From Microtetraspora glauca (GTDB taxonomy: Bacteria > Actinomycetota > Actinomycetes > Streptosporangiales > Streptosporangiaceae): DNA of 64,000 bases. Of the stretch, positions 39,000-48,121 are shown in pieces (positions within the stretch are counted from its first letter, which is position 1; the number at the start of each line of letters is the position of its first letter). The stretch lies in contig BBYL01000025.1 of assembly GCA_001570385.1 (NCBI GenBank), forward strand, positions 19,718-83,717, given 5' to 3'. The notes under the pieces are model-generated. The model made no database searches, was not told the origin of the DNA, and saw only the letters and a list, made by a program, of their open reading frames with translations. The position numbers and the translations under genes were made by a program.

Positions 39000-40489
39000 C
39001 GGTGGGGCGGACGGCGGAGCGGACGGTGGAGCACCTCGGGCGCTTCGACGTCGTGGTGGTCGGCGCGGGCGCGGGCGGGTTGTGCGTCGCCATCGAGGCG
39101 GCCGAAGGAGGCGCCCGCGTCCTTGTGATCGACAAGCTGCCCGACGTGGGCGGCATGCTCCACATCGCCAACGGCGAGTTCAGCGGGGCGGGCAGCCGCC
39201 GCCAGGCCGCGCACGGCATCGAGGACACCCCCGAGCGCCACTTCGCCGACGTGATGCGGCTGTCCCACGGTAAGGCGGACGAGGACCTCGTCTGGCGCAC
39301 GGTGCGCGCGCAGGGAGAAACGGTCGACTGGCTGGAGAGCCTCGGCTTCGACTTCGACCCCGCCACCCCCGGACTGGTGCACGGGCACGAGGTCTACTCG
39401 GTGCCCCGGACCTACTGGGGCGTGGACCTCGGCAGGTCGCTGCTGCGGTTGCTGCGCGCGCGGCTGGAGGAGGTCGTCCGTACGGGCGCGGTGCGCCTGC
39501 TGCTGGGCACCCGGGTCGGGAGCGCCGTCGTGTCGGACGGGCGGGTGGTCGGCGTGACCGGGACGCGCGCCGACGGCGCCGAGGTGGTCGCGCACGGCGA
39601 CGCCGTCGTCCTGGCCACCGGCGGGTACGACGCCAACCCCGAGGTCCGCAACCGCTTCCTGCCGCCCGGCTGCGAGGACGCGCTGATCGCCTGCCTCGAC
39701 CACGCGACCGGTGACGGCCTGACGCTGGCCGCCGGGCTCGGCGCCGACGTCAGCGGAGACGGGTACTTCATCCCGGTGATGGGGCTCATCCCCGACCCCG
39801 GCAGGCCCGGGTTCGCGGTGGACTACCGGGAGGCGTTCGTCGAGGTCGCCCCGGCCTACCGGACCCCGCACGAGATCTGGGTCAACCGCGACGGCGAGCG
39901 CTTCGTGGCGGAGGACACCACGAGCCCCGAACACCGGGAGCGGGCGCTGCTGCGCCAGCCGGGGATCGCGATGCACGTCATCTGGGACCGCGCCATCGCC
40001 GAGACCGCCGAGCCGCTGATCAGGAACGGCGCGGGCGACTGGACTCGCGAGCGCATGCTGGCCGAGTACGACGGCGGCCGGTGGATCGTCGCGGCCGACA
40101 CCCTTCAGGAACTCGCCGAGCGGCTCGGCGTGGACGCCGACGGCCTGGCCGAGACCGTACGGCGCTACAACGAGTCGGTCAGGGACGGGACCGATCCCGA
40201 CCACGGGCGGGCGGTCATGCCCATGCCCATCGAGGCTCCTCCGTTCTACGGGCTGACCTCCGTCGCGGCCTCCCTGCTCAGCCGGGACGGCCTGCGGGTG
40301 AACGGCGACCTCGCGGTGCTCGACCGCGCGGGCGCCCCGATCCCCGGCCTGTACGCGGTGGGCGAGGTGCTCGGCAACAACGTCTTCGCCGGAGACAACT
40401 ACGTCGGCGGCATGAGCGTGACGCCCGCGATGACGCTCGGGCGCGAGCTCGGAGCGACCCTCGCGCGGGCCGGACGGGACGCGGGGTGA
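38996..40489 (+). CDS. FAD-dependent dehydrogenase/fumarate-reductase-like flavoprotein, second copy
   Basis: This 497-residue paralogue of the product at 33540-34988 has FAD motif DVVVVGAGAGGLCVAIEAAE, a reductase cap and closing motif GLYAVGEVLGNNVFAGDN. The GTG start overlaps the previous stop (GTGA). It lies between two VOC genes in one unit. The two flavoproteins sit in divergent units under adjacent operators, so both should be induced together. Family members form or reduce C=C bonds next to carbonyls. Confidence 0.85.
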   Translation: MTVGRTAERTVEHLGRFDVVVVGAGAGGLCVAIEAAEGGARVLVIDKLPDVGGMLHIANGEFSGAGSRRQAAHGIEDTPERHFADVMRLSHGKADEDLVWRTVRAQGETVDWLESLGFDFDPATPGLVHGHEVYSVPRTYWGVDLGRSLLRLLRARLEEVVRTGAVRLLLGTRVGSAVVSDGRVVGVTGTRADGAEVVAHGDAVVLATGGYDANPEVRNRFLPPGCEDALIACLDHATGDGLTLAAGLGADVSGDGYFIPVMGLIPDPGRPGFAVDYREAFVEVAPAYRTPHEIWVNRDGERFVAEDTTSPEHRERALLRQPGIAMHVIWDRAIAETAEPLIRNGAGDWTRERMLAEYDGGRWIVAADTLQELAERLGVDADGLAETVRRYNESVRDGTDPDHGRAVMPMPIEAPPFYGLTSVAASLLSRDGLRVNGDLAVLDRAGAPIPGLYAVGEVLGNNVFAGDNYVGGMSVTPAMTLGRELGATLARAGRDAG

Positions 40490-40499
40490 GGGAGATCCC

Positions 40500-41468
40500 A
40501 TGAACGAGGAACCGCTGATGGAGAGTGTCACGTCGGCGGTGCTCGGCGTGACCGACTTCGGGCCCCACATCGACCTCTTCTGCGGTGAGCTCGGATTCGA
40601 GGTCGCGAACGAGGGGGTCGTGCGGGAGGCCGACGCGGCCCGGTTGTGGGGCGACGGCGTCGGCGACGTCGAGACCCGGCTCCTCACCGCCGCGGGCGCC
40701 CGTACCGGCCGGATCCACCTGCTGAAGGTGGCCGACCCGGTGGCGCCGGCGGAGCATCCGCACACGCTGGACCTCGGCCTCGCCGGCCTCAATCTCTACA
40801 CGCGGGACATCGAGGCGTCCCATGACCGCCTGGTGGCCGTGGGGCATCCCTGGACCACCGCTCCGTCGACGTACGAGGTGCCTCTGGGCGACACGGTCGT
40901 GTCGGTCACGGAGGGCTTCTGCTTCGGGCCGGACGGGGTCGACGTCGTCTTCGTCCAGCCGGCCAACGCCCGCGGCACGGAGGCGTGGAGCGCCGATCCG
41001 CTACGGCCCTACACGGAGCTGACGTCCGTCGTGTGCCACGTCCCCGACTTCGAGGCGGAACTGCGCTTCTGGGGGCCGGAGGGGCTCGGCCTGTCCGCCC
41101 GGTACGACGTGACGTTCAGCTCTCCGGGGCTGGAGGCGATGGCGGAACTACCCGAGGGAACCGTGCTGCGGCTCGCCTTCGTCACGGGCGCGGGGGGCGG
41201 CACCACCCGCATCGAGATGATCCATGTCGCGGACAACGTCCGCGGGGTGGACCGGCGCCCGGCGCAGCGGCCCGCACGCGATCTCGGGCACACCGGCTGG
41301 TCCGTACGGACCCGGGACGTCGAGGCGGCCGTGGCGCGCGCCGAGGAGACCGGGGGCCGGGTGTCGTGCCGCCCGTTCGACGCCGTCACCCCGCTGCACG
41401 GGGCGGCGCGGCTCGCCGTCGTGGACACGCCGAACGGGATCTCCGTCGAGCTCTGGCAGCCGAGCTGA
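40500..41468 (+). CDS. VOC-fold protein, paralogue 2
   Basis: This 322-residue double VOC protein has segments VTSAVLGVTDFGPHIDLFCG and LTSVVCHVPDFEAELRFWG, and ends DTPNGISVELWQPS. It is related to 38142-38999 (same two-module layout). The ATG has GGGAG upstream. It closes the VOC-FAD-VOC unit, followed by a small hairpin. Confidence 0.72.
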   Translation: MNEEPLMESVTSAVLGVTDFGPHIDLFCGELGFEVANEGVVREADAARLWGDGVGDVETRLLTAAGARTGRIHLLKVADPVAPAEHPHTLDLGLAGLNLYTRDIEASHDRLVAVGHPWTTAPSTYEVPLGDTVVSVTEGFCFGPDGVDVVFVQPANARGTEAWSADPLRPYTELTSVVCHVPDFEAELRFWGPEGLGLSARYDVTFSSPGLEAMAELPEGTVLRLAFVTGAGGGTTRIEMIHVADNVRGVDRRPAQRPARDLGHTGWSVRTRDVEAAVARAEETGGRVSCRPFDAVTPLHGAARLAVVDTPNGISVELWQPS

Positions 41469-41471
41469 CAG

Positions 41472-41487
41472 TCCGCCAACTGGCGGA
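41472..41487 (+). terminator. Short hairpin after the VOC-FAD-VOC unit
   Basis: TCCGCC-AACT-GGCGGA followed by TTAAA. The stem is only six pairs, so it is weak. Confidence 0.4.
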
Positions 41488-41506
41488 TTAAACATCAGAC
41501 CAATTC

Positions 41507-41535
41507 TTGACGCAGAGGTGGCCGGTTTCTAGGCT
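41507..41535 (+). promoter_or_regulatory. Promoter of the solute-receptor unit
   Basis: TTGACG (41507-41512) and TAGGCT (41530-41535) with a 17-base spacer. The operator follows after four bases. Confidence 0.7.
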
Positions 41536-41539
41536 CCTC

Positions 41540-41564
41540 GTAACGCTGTTCCGCATAACGGAAT
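41540..41564 (+). promoter_or_regulatory. Cluster operator, site 3
   Basis: GTAAC-GCT-GTTCCG-CATAA-CGGAAT, overlapping the expected transcription start of the solute-receptor unit. Confidence 0.8.
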
Positions 41565-41600
41565 TCATCCATTCGGGGGCCAGGAAACAGGAGGTGGCAC

Positions 41601-42833
41601 GTGCGCAGGTCCACGGTTAAATGGACGGTCGCCGCGGCCGTGAGCGCGTTGGTGCTCTCCGGCTGCGCGAGCAAGGAAGAGCGCGCGGGCGCGTCGGCCG
41701 GAGCGGCGAGCGCCGGATGGAACAAGGAATCAGGCACGGTCAAGATCGGGCTCATCTCGCCGATGACCGGCCCCTACGCGATCCTCGGGATTCTCCAGCA
41801 GAACTCGATCCAGGTCGAGATGGACCGGATCAACCAGGCGGGCGGTGTCGGAGGGGCCAAGCTGGAGCTGGTGGTCCGGGACTCCGCGCTCGACCCGGGC
41901 AAGGCCGTGCAGGCGGCCAACGAGCTGGTCGGCGACGGCCAGGTGCGCATGGTCATCGGTCCGTCGCTCTCGGCGTTCTACAACGCCGCGAAGGGCATCT
42001 ACGAGCAGAACAGGAAGCTCAACTGCCAGCCGGGCGTCGGCACGGGCGACTTCAGCGTGCTGAAGTACGGATTCCGCTCCCAGGACCCGAACGACATCGG
42101 CATCGAGAAGCTGATGCAGTACTTCCAGGGCCAGGGGGTGAAGTCCGTCGGGCTCGTCTACGAGGCCGACGACACCGGCAAGGCGATGGACGGGTTCATC
42201 CGGGAACTGGCTCCGAAGTACGGAATCACATATCGGGGCTTCCAGCAGACCCGCCCCGACGACCAGTCGCACCGGCCGTACATCGACAAGCTCAAGGACG
42301 CCGGGGCCATCGTGGTCTCCAGCAACGCCAGCGGCGCCAAGACGATGGCGGCGGCGGACGAGGCGGGATACAAGGGCGTGATGGCCGGTACCTCGGGCCT
42401 GCAGAACGTCTCCTTCCTCGACGCGGCCGGGGACCTGGCGATCGGCTCGGTGTTCTCCGCGGTGAACGTCCAGTTCAACATCCGTGACCAGGCGACCTGG
42501 AAGCCCGGCTACAAGGCCCACGTCGATACCATCGTGAAGAAGTTCGGAGTCGTCGAGGGGACGAAGTCCGGCGCGAAGATGCCCAAGGGCACCGCGATCG
42601 CGGCCGACTGTGTCACCGCTTTCGCCGCGGCGGCGGAGAACGCGAAGTCCCTTGACCCGGACAAGCTCGCGGCGGCGATGACGGCGCTCGACATCCCCAA
42701 CACCGAGACCCCGTCCGGCAACCGGATCAAGCCCGCGGACCACGAGTTCTTCCACGTCGAGGACCTGCACATCTATCGCTGGGACAAGGACGACAAGGGC
42801 TGGTTCATCACGGACGCCACGCCGAAGTCCTGA
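41601..42833 (+). CDS. ABC transporter solute-binding lipoprotein, branched-chain amino-acid (LivJ) type, copy 1
   Basis: This 410-residue extracytoplasmic receptor has lipobox ALVLSGC22. The mature domain has the type-I periplasmic-binding fold: VKIGLISPMTGPYAILGIL, then DSALDPGKAVQAANELV. Such receptors bind amino acids, amides or aromatic acids. The GTG follows AGGAGGTGGCAC. No permease or ATPase gene is in the window. It is the first gene after operator site 3, so import is part of the regulon. Confidence 0.9.
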   Translation: MRRSTVKWTVAAAVSALVLSGCASKEERAGASAGAASAGWNKESGTVKIGLISPMTGPYAILGILQQNSIQVEMDRINQAGGVGGAKLELVVRDSALDPGKAVQAANELVGDGQVRMVIGPSLSAFYNAAKGIYEQNRKLNCQPGVGTGDFSVLKYGFRSQDPNDIGIEKLMQYFQGQGVKSVGLVYEADDTGKAMDGFIRELAPKYGITYRGFQQTRPDDQSHRPYIDKLKDAGAIVVSSNASGAKTMAAADEAGYKGVMAGTSGLQNVSFLDAAGDLAIGSVFSAVNVQFNIRDQATWKPGYKAHVDTIVKKFGVVEGTKSGAKMPKGTAIAADCVTAFAAAAENAKSLDPDKLAAAMTALDIPNTETPSGNRIKPADHEFFHVEDLHIYRWDKDDKGWFITDATPKS

Positions 42834-42892
42834 CCCGCCGGTGCCCCGGAGCCGGCCTTCCGCCATCCCATTCCCCCGAGAGGAACACCCGC

Positions 42893-44122
42893 ATGACCGT
42901 CAACGCCGGACGTAAGATCACGGCGCTCCTCGGCGCCGCACTGCTGCTCACCGCCTGCGCGAGCAAGGAAGAACGAGCCGGAGTGGCCCAGGCGTCATCC
43001 GGCGACGGATGGAGCGCCGGCCGCCCCGTCGTGAAGGTCGGCCTGATCGGCCCGATGACGGGCGCGCTCGCCGTGGTGGGCATCGCCCAGGAGAACTCGG
43101 TCAAGGTCGAGATCGACCGGCTCAACGCGGCGGGCGGTGTCGGCGGCGCCAAGTACGAGCTGGTGGTCCGCGACACCGCCCTCGACCCGGCGAAGGCCGT
43201 CCAGGCCGCCAACGAGTTCGCCGGCGACGAGAGCGTCGGCCTGGTGATCGGGCCCGCGCTGTCGGCGTTCTACAACGCCGCCAAGGGCACCCTGGAGAGC
43301 AGCAAGAAGGTCAACTGCCAGCCGCTCGTCGCCACCGGCGACTTCGGCGGCCTCACGTACGGCTTCCGCGCCCAGGACCCGGTCAGCCTCGACGTGGCCA
43401 AGATGGTAGCCCACATCAAGGCCGAGGGGGTCACCTCGATCGGCGTCGTCTACGAGGGAGACGACGCGGGCAAGGGCACCGCGGACGAGGTGAAGAAGCA
43501 GGCCGAGGCGGCGGGCCTCACCTGGAAGGGCTTCGAGGCCACCCGGGCCGACGACCAGTCGCACCGGCCGTACATCGACAAGCTCAAGGACGCCGGGGCG
43601 ATCTGGATCTCCAACTCCTCCGGCGGCGCCAAGACCATGGCCGCCGCGAGCGAGGCCGGCTACAAGGGCCTCATCGTCGGCGGTTCGGGCGCGCGCAACA
43701 TCTCGTTCGTCGAGGCGGCCGGTGACGCCGCCGACGGCACGCTCTTCAGCGCCACCTACTACCCCTATCCGAGCCGCGACAGCCGGGACACCTGGAAGCC
43801 GGGCTTCCGGCAGCACATCGAGGAGACCGAGAAGCGGTTCGGCAAGAACGCCGGACCGAAGACCGGCGCCGAGTCGCCCAAGGCCGCCGAGATCGCGGCC
43901 GACTGCGTGCTCGCCTACACGCGGGCCGCCGAGAAGGCCAAGTCGCTCGACCCCGACGCCGTCGCCGCCGCGCTCGACACGATCGAGATCTCGGATCAGG
44001 AGACCCCGTCCGGCAACTCGATCTCGCCGGAGAAGCACGAGTTCTTCGGCCTGGACGACATCCACATCTACCAGTGGAAGAAGGACGACAAGGGCTGGAG
44101 CACCGTCGAGATCACCCACTGA
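42893..44122 (+). CDS. ABC transporter solute-binding lipoprotein, LivJ type, copy 2
   Basis: This 409-residue paralogue of the preceding receptor has lipobox LLLTAC22 and the same mature start CASKEERAG. The pattern VGLIGPMTGALAVVGIAQEN and the later DDQSHRPYIDKLKDAGA are shared with copy 1. Two receptors side by side suggest duplication followed by drift in ligand. It is 59 bp after copy 1 and 13 bp before the hydrolase-like gene. Confidence 0.9.
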   Translation: MTVNAGRKITALLGAALLLTACASKEERAGVAQASSGDGWSAGRPVVKVGLIGPMTGALAVVGIAQENSVKVEIDRLNAAGGVGGAKYELVVRDTALDPAKAVQAANEFAGDESVGLVIGPALSAFYNAAKGTLESSKKVNCQPLVATGDFGGLTYGFRAQDPVSLDVAKMVAHIKAEGVTSIGVVYEGDDAGKGTADEVKKQAEAAGLTWKGFEATRADDQSHRPYIDKLKDAGAIWISNSSGGAKTMAAASEAGYKGLIVGGSGARNISFVEAAGDAADGTLFSATYYPYPSRDSRDTWKPGFRQHIEETEKRFGKNAGPKTGAESPKAAEIAADCVLAYTRAAEKAKSLDPDAVAAALDTIEISDQETPSGNSISPEKHEFFGLDDIHIYQWKKDDKGWSTVEITH

Positions 44123-44135
44123 CCGGGGGCCGTAC

Positions 44136-45794
44136 ATGGAACGGCACCTCGTCACGGTCGGCGACCGGCAGGTCCACTACGCGCGGGCGGGGCGCGGCCG
44201 GCCGGTCGTGCTCCTCCACGCCTCGCCCGGCACGTGGCGGCCGCTGCGCGCCCTCGCGGAGGAGCTCGCCCGCCGGTTCGCGGTGTACGCGCTCGACACG
44301 CCGGGACACGGCGGGTCGGACCCGCTGCCGGTCGCGGAACCCGCCATGGCCGACTACGCGGACGCCCTGGACGAGACGCTGGCCGCGCTCGGGCTCGACC
44401 GGGTCCACCTGTACGGCACGCACACCGGCGCGAAGATCGCGCTCACGCTCGCCGTCACCCGGCCGGACCGGGTCGCCTCTCTCGTGCTGGACGGGCTGGG
44501 GGTGTCCACCCCCGAGGAGCGGGCCGACCAGCTCGCGAACTACCTGCCGCCCGTCGTGCCGCGCGGGGACGGCACCCACCTCGTCGCGGCGTGGCATCAG
44601 GTACGCAACATGTTCCTGTTCTGGCCCTGGTACGACGAACGGGCCGGGGCGCGGCTGCCGGGGACGGTGCCGCCGCCGCAGCACCTGCACGACGTGACGG
44701 CCGGGCTGCTCGACGCCGGCGACGCCTACCCGCTCGCCTACCGTGCGGCGTTCACCTGCGATCCGGTGCCGCTGCTCGGGCGGCTCGCCGTACCGTCGCT
44801 CGTCCTGGCCGCGTCCGATGACCCGCTGCACGCGCACCTGGACCGGATCCCCGAGCCGGCCGCCCGGATCCGGATCGAGGGCCGTGTCGCGGGGGACGAT
44901 TCGCCGCGCGCGTTGGCGGCGCGCGTGTGCGCCCACGCCGCGGAGCATCCGGACGGCGTGACCGACGCGCCCGCGCCGCCACCCGTACACGTCGCCGGGG
45001 CGCTGACCCGCCGCTACGTCCCGACCCGGCTGGGCCAGGTCCTGGTCAGGTGGACGGGGCCGGAGGGGACGGGCCGGCCGCTGGTTGTCCTTCCGCCCGC
45101 TCCCGCGTCGGGCCGGGCCGCCGAGGAGGTGCTCCGCCAGGTCAAGGGGGTCACGGGCGGCAGGCTCAGGCCCGCCTTCGCGGTGGATCTCCCCGGGACC
45201 GGCGACTCGGATCTGCGCGCCGACCCTGACACCCACCTCGGCGTCGACCTCGCGGACGTGGCCGGCGCGGTCGAGGACGTGCTGGACGCCCTCGGTCCGG
45301 ACTCGGCCGACCTGTACGGCACCGGCGCGGGCGGCACGATCGCCGCGGCCGTCGCCGCGCGTGACCGGGCCCGCGCGCACGCGCTCGCGCTGGCCGCGCC
45401 GTACGCCGGAGGGACACCGGGGGATCGGCTCGCGGCACGCACGCCGTCGCTGGCGCCCGACGACCACGGCACCCACCTGCTCCGGGCGTGGCACCTGCTC
45501 CGGGACGGCGCGCTGCGCGCGGGCGGCCGGGAGAGGTTCCCGGACCCGGTGCTCCTGCACGACAGGGTGCTCGACATCGTGAGGGCGTGGCCCACGTATG
45601 GCGCCGCCTTCCGGGCCGCCGTGCTCGGCGCCGCCACCTCGCGGACCGAAAGCCCGCACACGCCGGTCGTCGTCGTGGACCCGATCTGGGACCCGTTCGC
45701 GTCCGGTGCGGAGGCCGCGCCTCCGTCCCCGTACGGCGACGGCCGGGGCGGCGTGCTCAGAATGCTCGAAGCTCTGGACGAGGTGAGAACGTGA
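44136..45794 (+). CDS. Tandem alpha/beta-hydrolase fold protein with no nucleophile serine
   Basis: This 552-residue protein has two alpha/beta-hydrolase domains in one chain (about 1-270 and 290-552). The shared strand motifs are LDTPGHGGSDPL (53-64) and VDLPGTGDSDLR (350-361). The nucleophile elbows read G94-T-H96-T-G98 and G395-T-G397-A-G399, so the expected serine is histidine in one and glycine in the other. Classic ester hydrolysis is therefore unlikely. An aldolase-like, lyase or binding role is possible. The ATG at 44136 has GGGGG six bases upstream, and the stop overlaps the next start (GTGA). Confidence 0.75.
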   Translation: MERHLVTVGDRQVHYARAGRGRPVVLLHASPGTWRPLRALAEELARRFAVYALDTPGHGGSDPLPVAEPAMADYADALDETLAALGLDRVHLYGTHTGAKIALTLAVTRPDRVASLVLDGLGVSTPEERADQLANYLPPVVPRGDGTHLVAAWHQVRNMFLFWPWYDERAGARLPGTVPPPQHLHDVTAGLLDAGDAYPLAYRAAFTCDPVPLLGRLAVPSLVLAASDDPLHAHLDRIPEPAARIRIEGRVAGDDSPRALAARVCAHAAEHPDGVTDAPAPPPVHVAGALTRRYVPTRLGQVLVRWTGPEGTGRPLVVLPPAPASGRAAEEVLRQVKGVTGGRLRPAFAVDLPGTGDSDLRADPDTHLGVDLADVAGAVEDVLDALGPDSADLYGTGAGGTIAAAVAARDRARAHALALAAPYAGGTPGDRLAARTPSLAPDDHGTHLLRAWHLLRDGALRAGGRERFPDPVLLHDRVLDIVRAWPTYGAAFRAAVLGAATSRTESPHTPVVVVDPIWDPFASGAEAAPPSPYGDGRGGVLRMLEALDEVRT

Positions 45795-46486
45795 GCCGGT
45801 ACCGGTACGGAGTCATCGACTACGTGGGCGACGACGTCGGCGTACGCGGCCGTGAGGAGTGGACCCTCAGTGTCGCCGAGGACGGCACCCGCACGCTACG
45901 CGCGCACTGCCGCATGTGGGACACCGAGATCGAACGCGACGTGGTGCACACGGCGTCGGCCGAATTCCGTCCGCTGCGGTCCTTCATCAGCCACCGGGTG
46001 GCCGGAGAGTTCCTCGGCGAGGGCTGGTTCGTGTTCGGGGCGGAGACGCTGGAGTCGGAGCTGCTGCTGGGCGGGACCCGGCGATCGCAGCGGGTCGCCC
46101 TGACGACCCCGCCGCCCTTCTTCGTCCCGCACGCCGTGTGCTGCGACGCCTGGATCGTCCCGTCCTACGACGTGGCCGCTGGAGGCTCGCAGCGGCTCAG
46201 CGGAGGCTTCCGGTCCTCGCCCCGGCCCAACGGCGCCACCGGCCCGTACGCAGAGGAGATGAGCGACATCACCGCGACCCTCCTCGGCGAGGAGACGATC
46301 ACCGTGCCCGCGGGGACGTTCCTCACCTGGCACTTCCTGCTGACCAGCGACGGCGGCGCGCGGGAAGACCTGTGGACGAGCCGGGACGGGGACTGGCTCA
46401 TGGTGCGGCTGCGCTCCGACCGGCTCTCCTCGACCTACGAGCTCACGGAGCTGCGGGAGGAAGCTGACCGAGGTCGAGGCGAGTGA
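45791..46486 (+). CDS. Beta-rich protein of unknown function (DUF3108-like)
   Basis: This 231-residue protein has motifs EFRPLRSFISHRVAGEF, then VPHAVCCDAWIVPSYD, then GEETITVPAGTFLTWHF. This pattern recalls DUF3108-type barrels, but weakly. The GTG at 45791 has GAGG upstream and overlaps the hydrolase-like stop. Its last 44 bases overlap the convergent SDR gene. Confidence 0.5.
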   Translation: MSRYRYGVIDYVGDDVGVRGREEWTLSVAEDGTRTLRAHCRMWDTEIERDVVHTASAEFRPLRSFISHRVAGEFLGEGWFVFGAETLESELLLGGTRRSQRVALTTPPPFFVPHAVCCDAWIVPSYDVAAGGSQRLSGGFRSSPRPNGATGPYAEEMSDITATLLGEETITVPAGTFLTWHFLLTSDGGAREDLWTSRDGDWLMVRLRSDRLSSTYELTELREEADRGRGE

Positions 46487-47174
46487 CCACGGCGGGACCT
46501 TCGAGCGCGACCAGGCTCCGCACCAGCTCCCCGACCACGGAGGCGGGCAGCCGGTCGGCGACGATCCGGTTCGACAGCTCGCTCTCCACCATGGCCGCGA
46601 CCACGAGGTCGGTCACCTTCACCAGGTGGTCGGCGACCTCCTGGCGGAGCGTGTCGGACAGGCCGAGCAGTCCGAACTTCGACGCGGAGTACGCCGCCCC
46701 GGTGGGGTAGCCGCGCAGCCCGGCGCCGGAGTTCACGTTGACGATGTGACCGCGCTTGCCCGCGACGGGCTCCTGCCCGGCCATCAGCCCGGCCGCGGCG
46801 CGGGCGCAGTTGAAGGCTCCGGTGAGGTTCGCGTCCAGGGTCTCCCGCCACGCCTCGTCGGACAGGGTCAGGATCTCGCCCTTGCGGAACACCCCGGCGT
46901 TGTTGACCAGCACGTCGAGCCGGCCGTACTCCTCGGCGACGCCCGCGACCGCGGCCTCCACCTGGTCGGACGCCCTGACGTCGAGCGGTACGGCGGACGC
47001 GGCGCCTCCGGCGGCGCGGATCGCACCGGCCACCTCGGCCACCCGGTCCGCGCGCCGCCCGGCGCAGACGACCGTGTACCGGGCCTTCGCCAGGGACGCG
47101 GCGACGGCCGCCCCGATGCCGCTTCCCGCGCCGGTCACCAGGGCGACGCCCGGACTCACGGGCACCGGGGTCAC
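46443..47174 (-). CDS. Short-chain dehydrogenase/reductase
   Basis: This 243-residue classic SDR has nucleotide motif VTGAGSGIGAAVA, the NNAG motif (LVNNAGVF) and the catalytic tetrad with N, S, Y and K (Y-SASK in AAYSASKFG). It should interconvert an alcohol and a ketone with NAD(P)H. The GTG at 47174 overlaps the VOC stop (GTGA). It is third in the NTF2-VOC-SDR unit and overlaps the plus-strand gene by 44 bases at the 3' ends. Confidence 0.88.
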   Translation of the reverse strand: MTPVPVSPGVALVTGAGSGIGAAVAASLAKARYTVVCAGRRADRVAEVAGAIRAAGGAASAVPLDVRASDQVEAAVAGVAEEYGRLDVLVNNAGVFRKGEILTLSDEAWRETLDANLTGAFNCARAAAGLMAGQEPVAGKRGHIVNVNSGAGLRGYPTGAAYSASKFGLLGLSDTLRQEVADHLVKVTDLVVAAMVESELSNRIVADRLPASVVGELVRSLVALEGPAVVTRLDLGQLPPAAP

Positions 47175-48103
47175 AGGCACTGGTAGAACTCCAGGACCTC
47201 GCCGTCCGGCCCGAAGAAGGTCTGGACGAGCGCCGGGCCGTACGGCGGCAGGTCCAGCTCGACCGGCGCGCACACCGGCTCGGCGCCCAGCCCCGTGACC
47301 AGGGCGGCGGTGGCCGCGAGGTCGTCGGTGGCGAGGGAGACGGAGAGGATCCCGATGTTCGGCGGGACGGCGCGGTCGTGCTGCCGCGAGCCGGGGAAGC
47401 CGACGTACTGGGCGATCTCCACCCGGCCGTTCAGGGTGTCGCCGGGGACGTACATGTTGATGTTGTGCAGCGCGGTCCCCGGCGGCAGCCGGAAGAAGGA
47501 CTCCATGCCCTCGATGAGCTTGTCGTACAGCTCCACGTAACCGAGCGCGGCGTAGAAGTCCGCGGACGCGCGGGCGTCGCCGACGTGGATCGCGACCGTC
47601 TGGAGCTCGCTCGGCCGCCCGTCGTACCCCGCGAGGGCCGACCCTTCGGCGGGTTCGAGCTGGAACACGTCCAGTACGACGCCGTCGGGGTCGTATGACA
47701 ACGAGTCCCACGCGGACAGATCCGGCATCACCGTCCAGTGGGTGGGCTCCGACTTGGCGCGGCCCCCGGCGGCGCGCAGCCGGCCGATCGCCGCGTGGAT
47801 GTCCTCCACCCGGATGTTGAGCGCGTAGTGCCCGTAGTCCTGGGCCCGCGAGTAGTCGCCCCAGTAGGGCTCACCCGGTGCGTCGAACTCCACCAGGCGC
47901 AGCAGCCCGGTGGTGGCGCCCGCCGGCCCCAGGACGGCCACGCGCCCGGTGAGGCCGGCCGGCATCTGCCAGGCGAGCTCCGCGGCCGGGCCGCCGACCG
48001 TGGCCGCGGCCAGCCGGTCGTATCCGAACGTGTCCATATAGAACGAACACGAACGCTCCAGATCCGAGACGGCCACCGTGGTCACGCGCAGCTCGCTGAT
48101 CAT
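47171..48103 (-). CDS. VOC-fold protein, two modules
   Basis: The 310-residue protein has two VOC modules (about 5-145 and 160-305): ISELRVTTVAVSDLERS, then LQTVAIHVGDARASADFYAAL. Candidate metal ligands include H in DYGHYALNIRV, H in VAIHVGD and E in GEVLEFYQ, more complete than in the two VOC proteins at 38-41 kb. The fold suits isomerase, dioxygenase or glyoxalase chemistry. It sits between NTF2-like and SDR genes. Confidence 0.75.
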   Translation of the reverse strand: MISELRVTTVAVSDLERSCSFYMDTFGYDRLAAATVGGPAAELAWQMPAGLTGRVAVLGPAGATTGLLRLVEFDAPGEPYWGDYSRAQDYGHYALNIRVEDIHAAIGRLRAAGGRAKSEPTHWTVMPDLSAWDSLSYDPDGVVLDVFQLEPAEGSALAGYDGRPSELQTVAIHVGDARASADFYAALGYVELYDKLIEGMESFFRLPPGTALHNINMYVPGDTLNGRVEIAQYVGFPGSRQHDRAVPPNIGILSVSLATDDLAATAALVTGLGAEPVCAPVELDLPPYGPALVQTFFGPDGEVLEFYQCL

Positions 48104-48121
48104 GGGCTTGCCTTTCTCCGT

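Noticed and set aside
38462-40792. Long antisense frame across the FAD and VOC genes
   Set aside because: Its translation is low-complexity and rich in arginine, proline and valine, as expected for a shadow frame.
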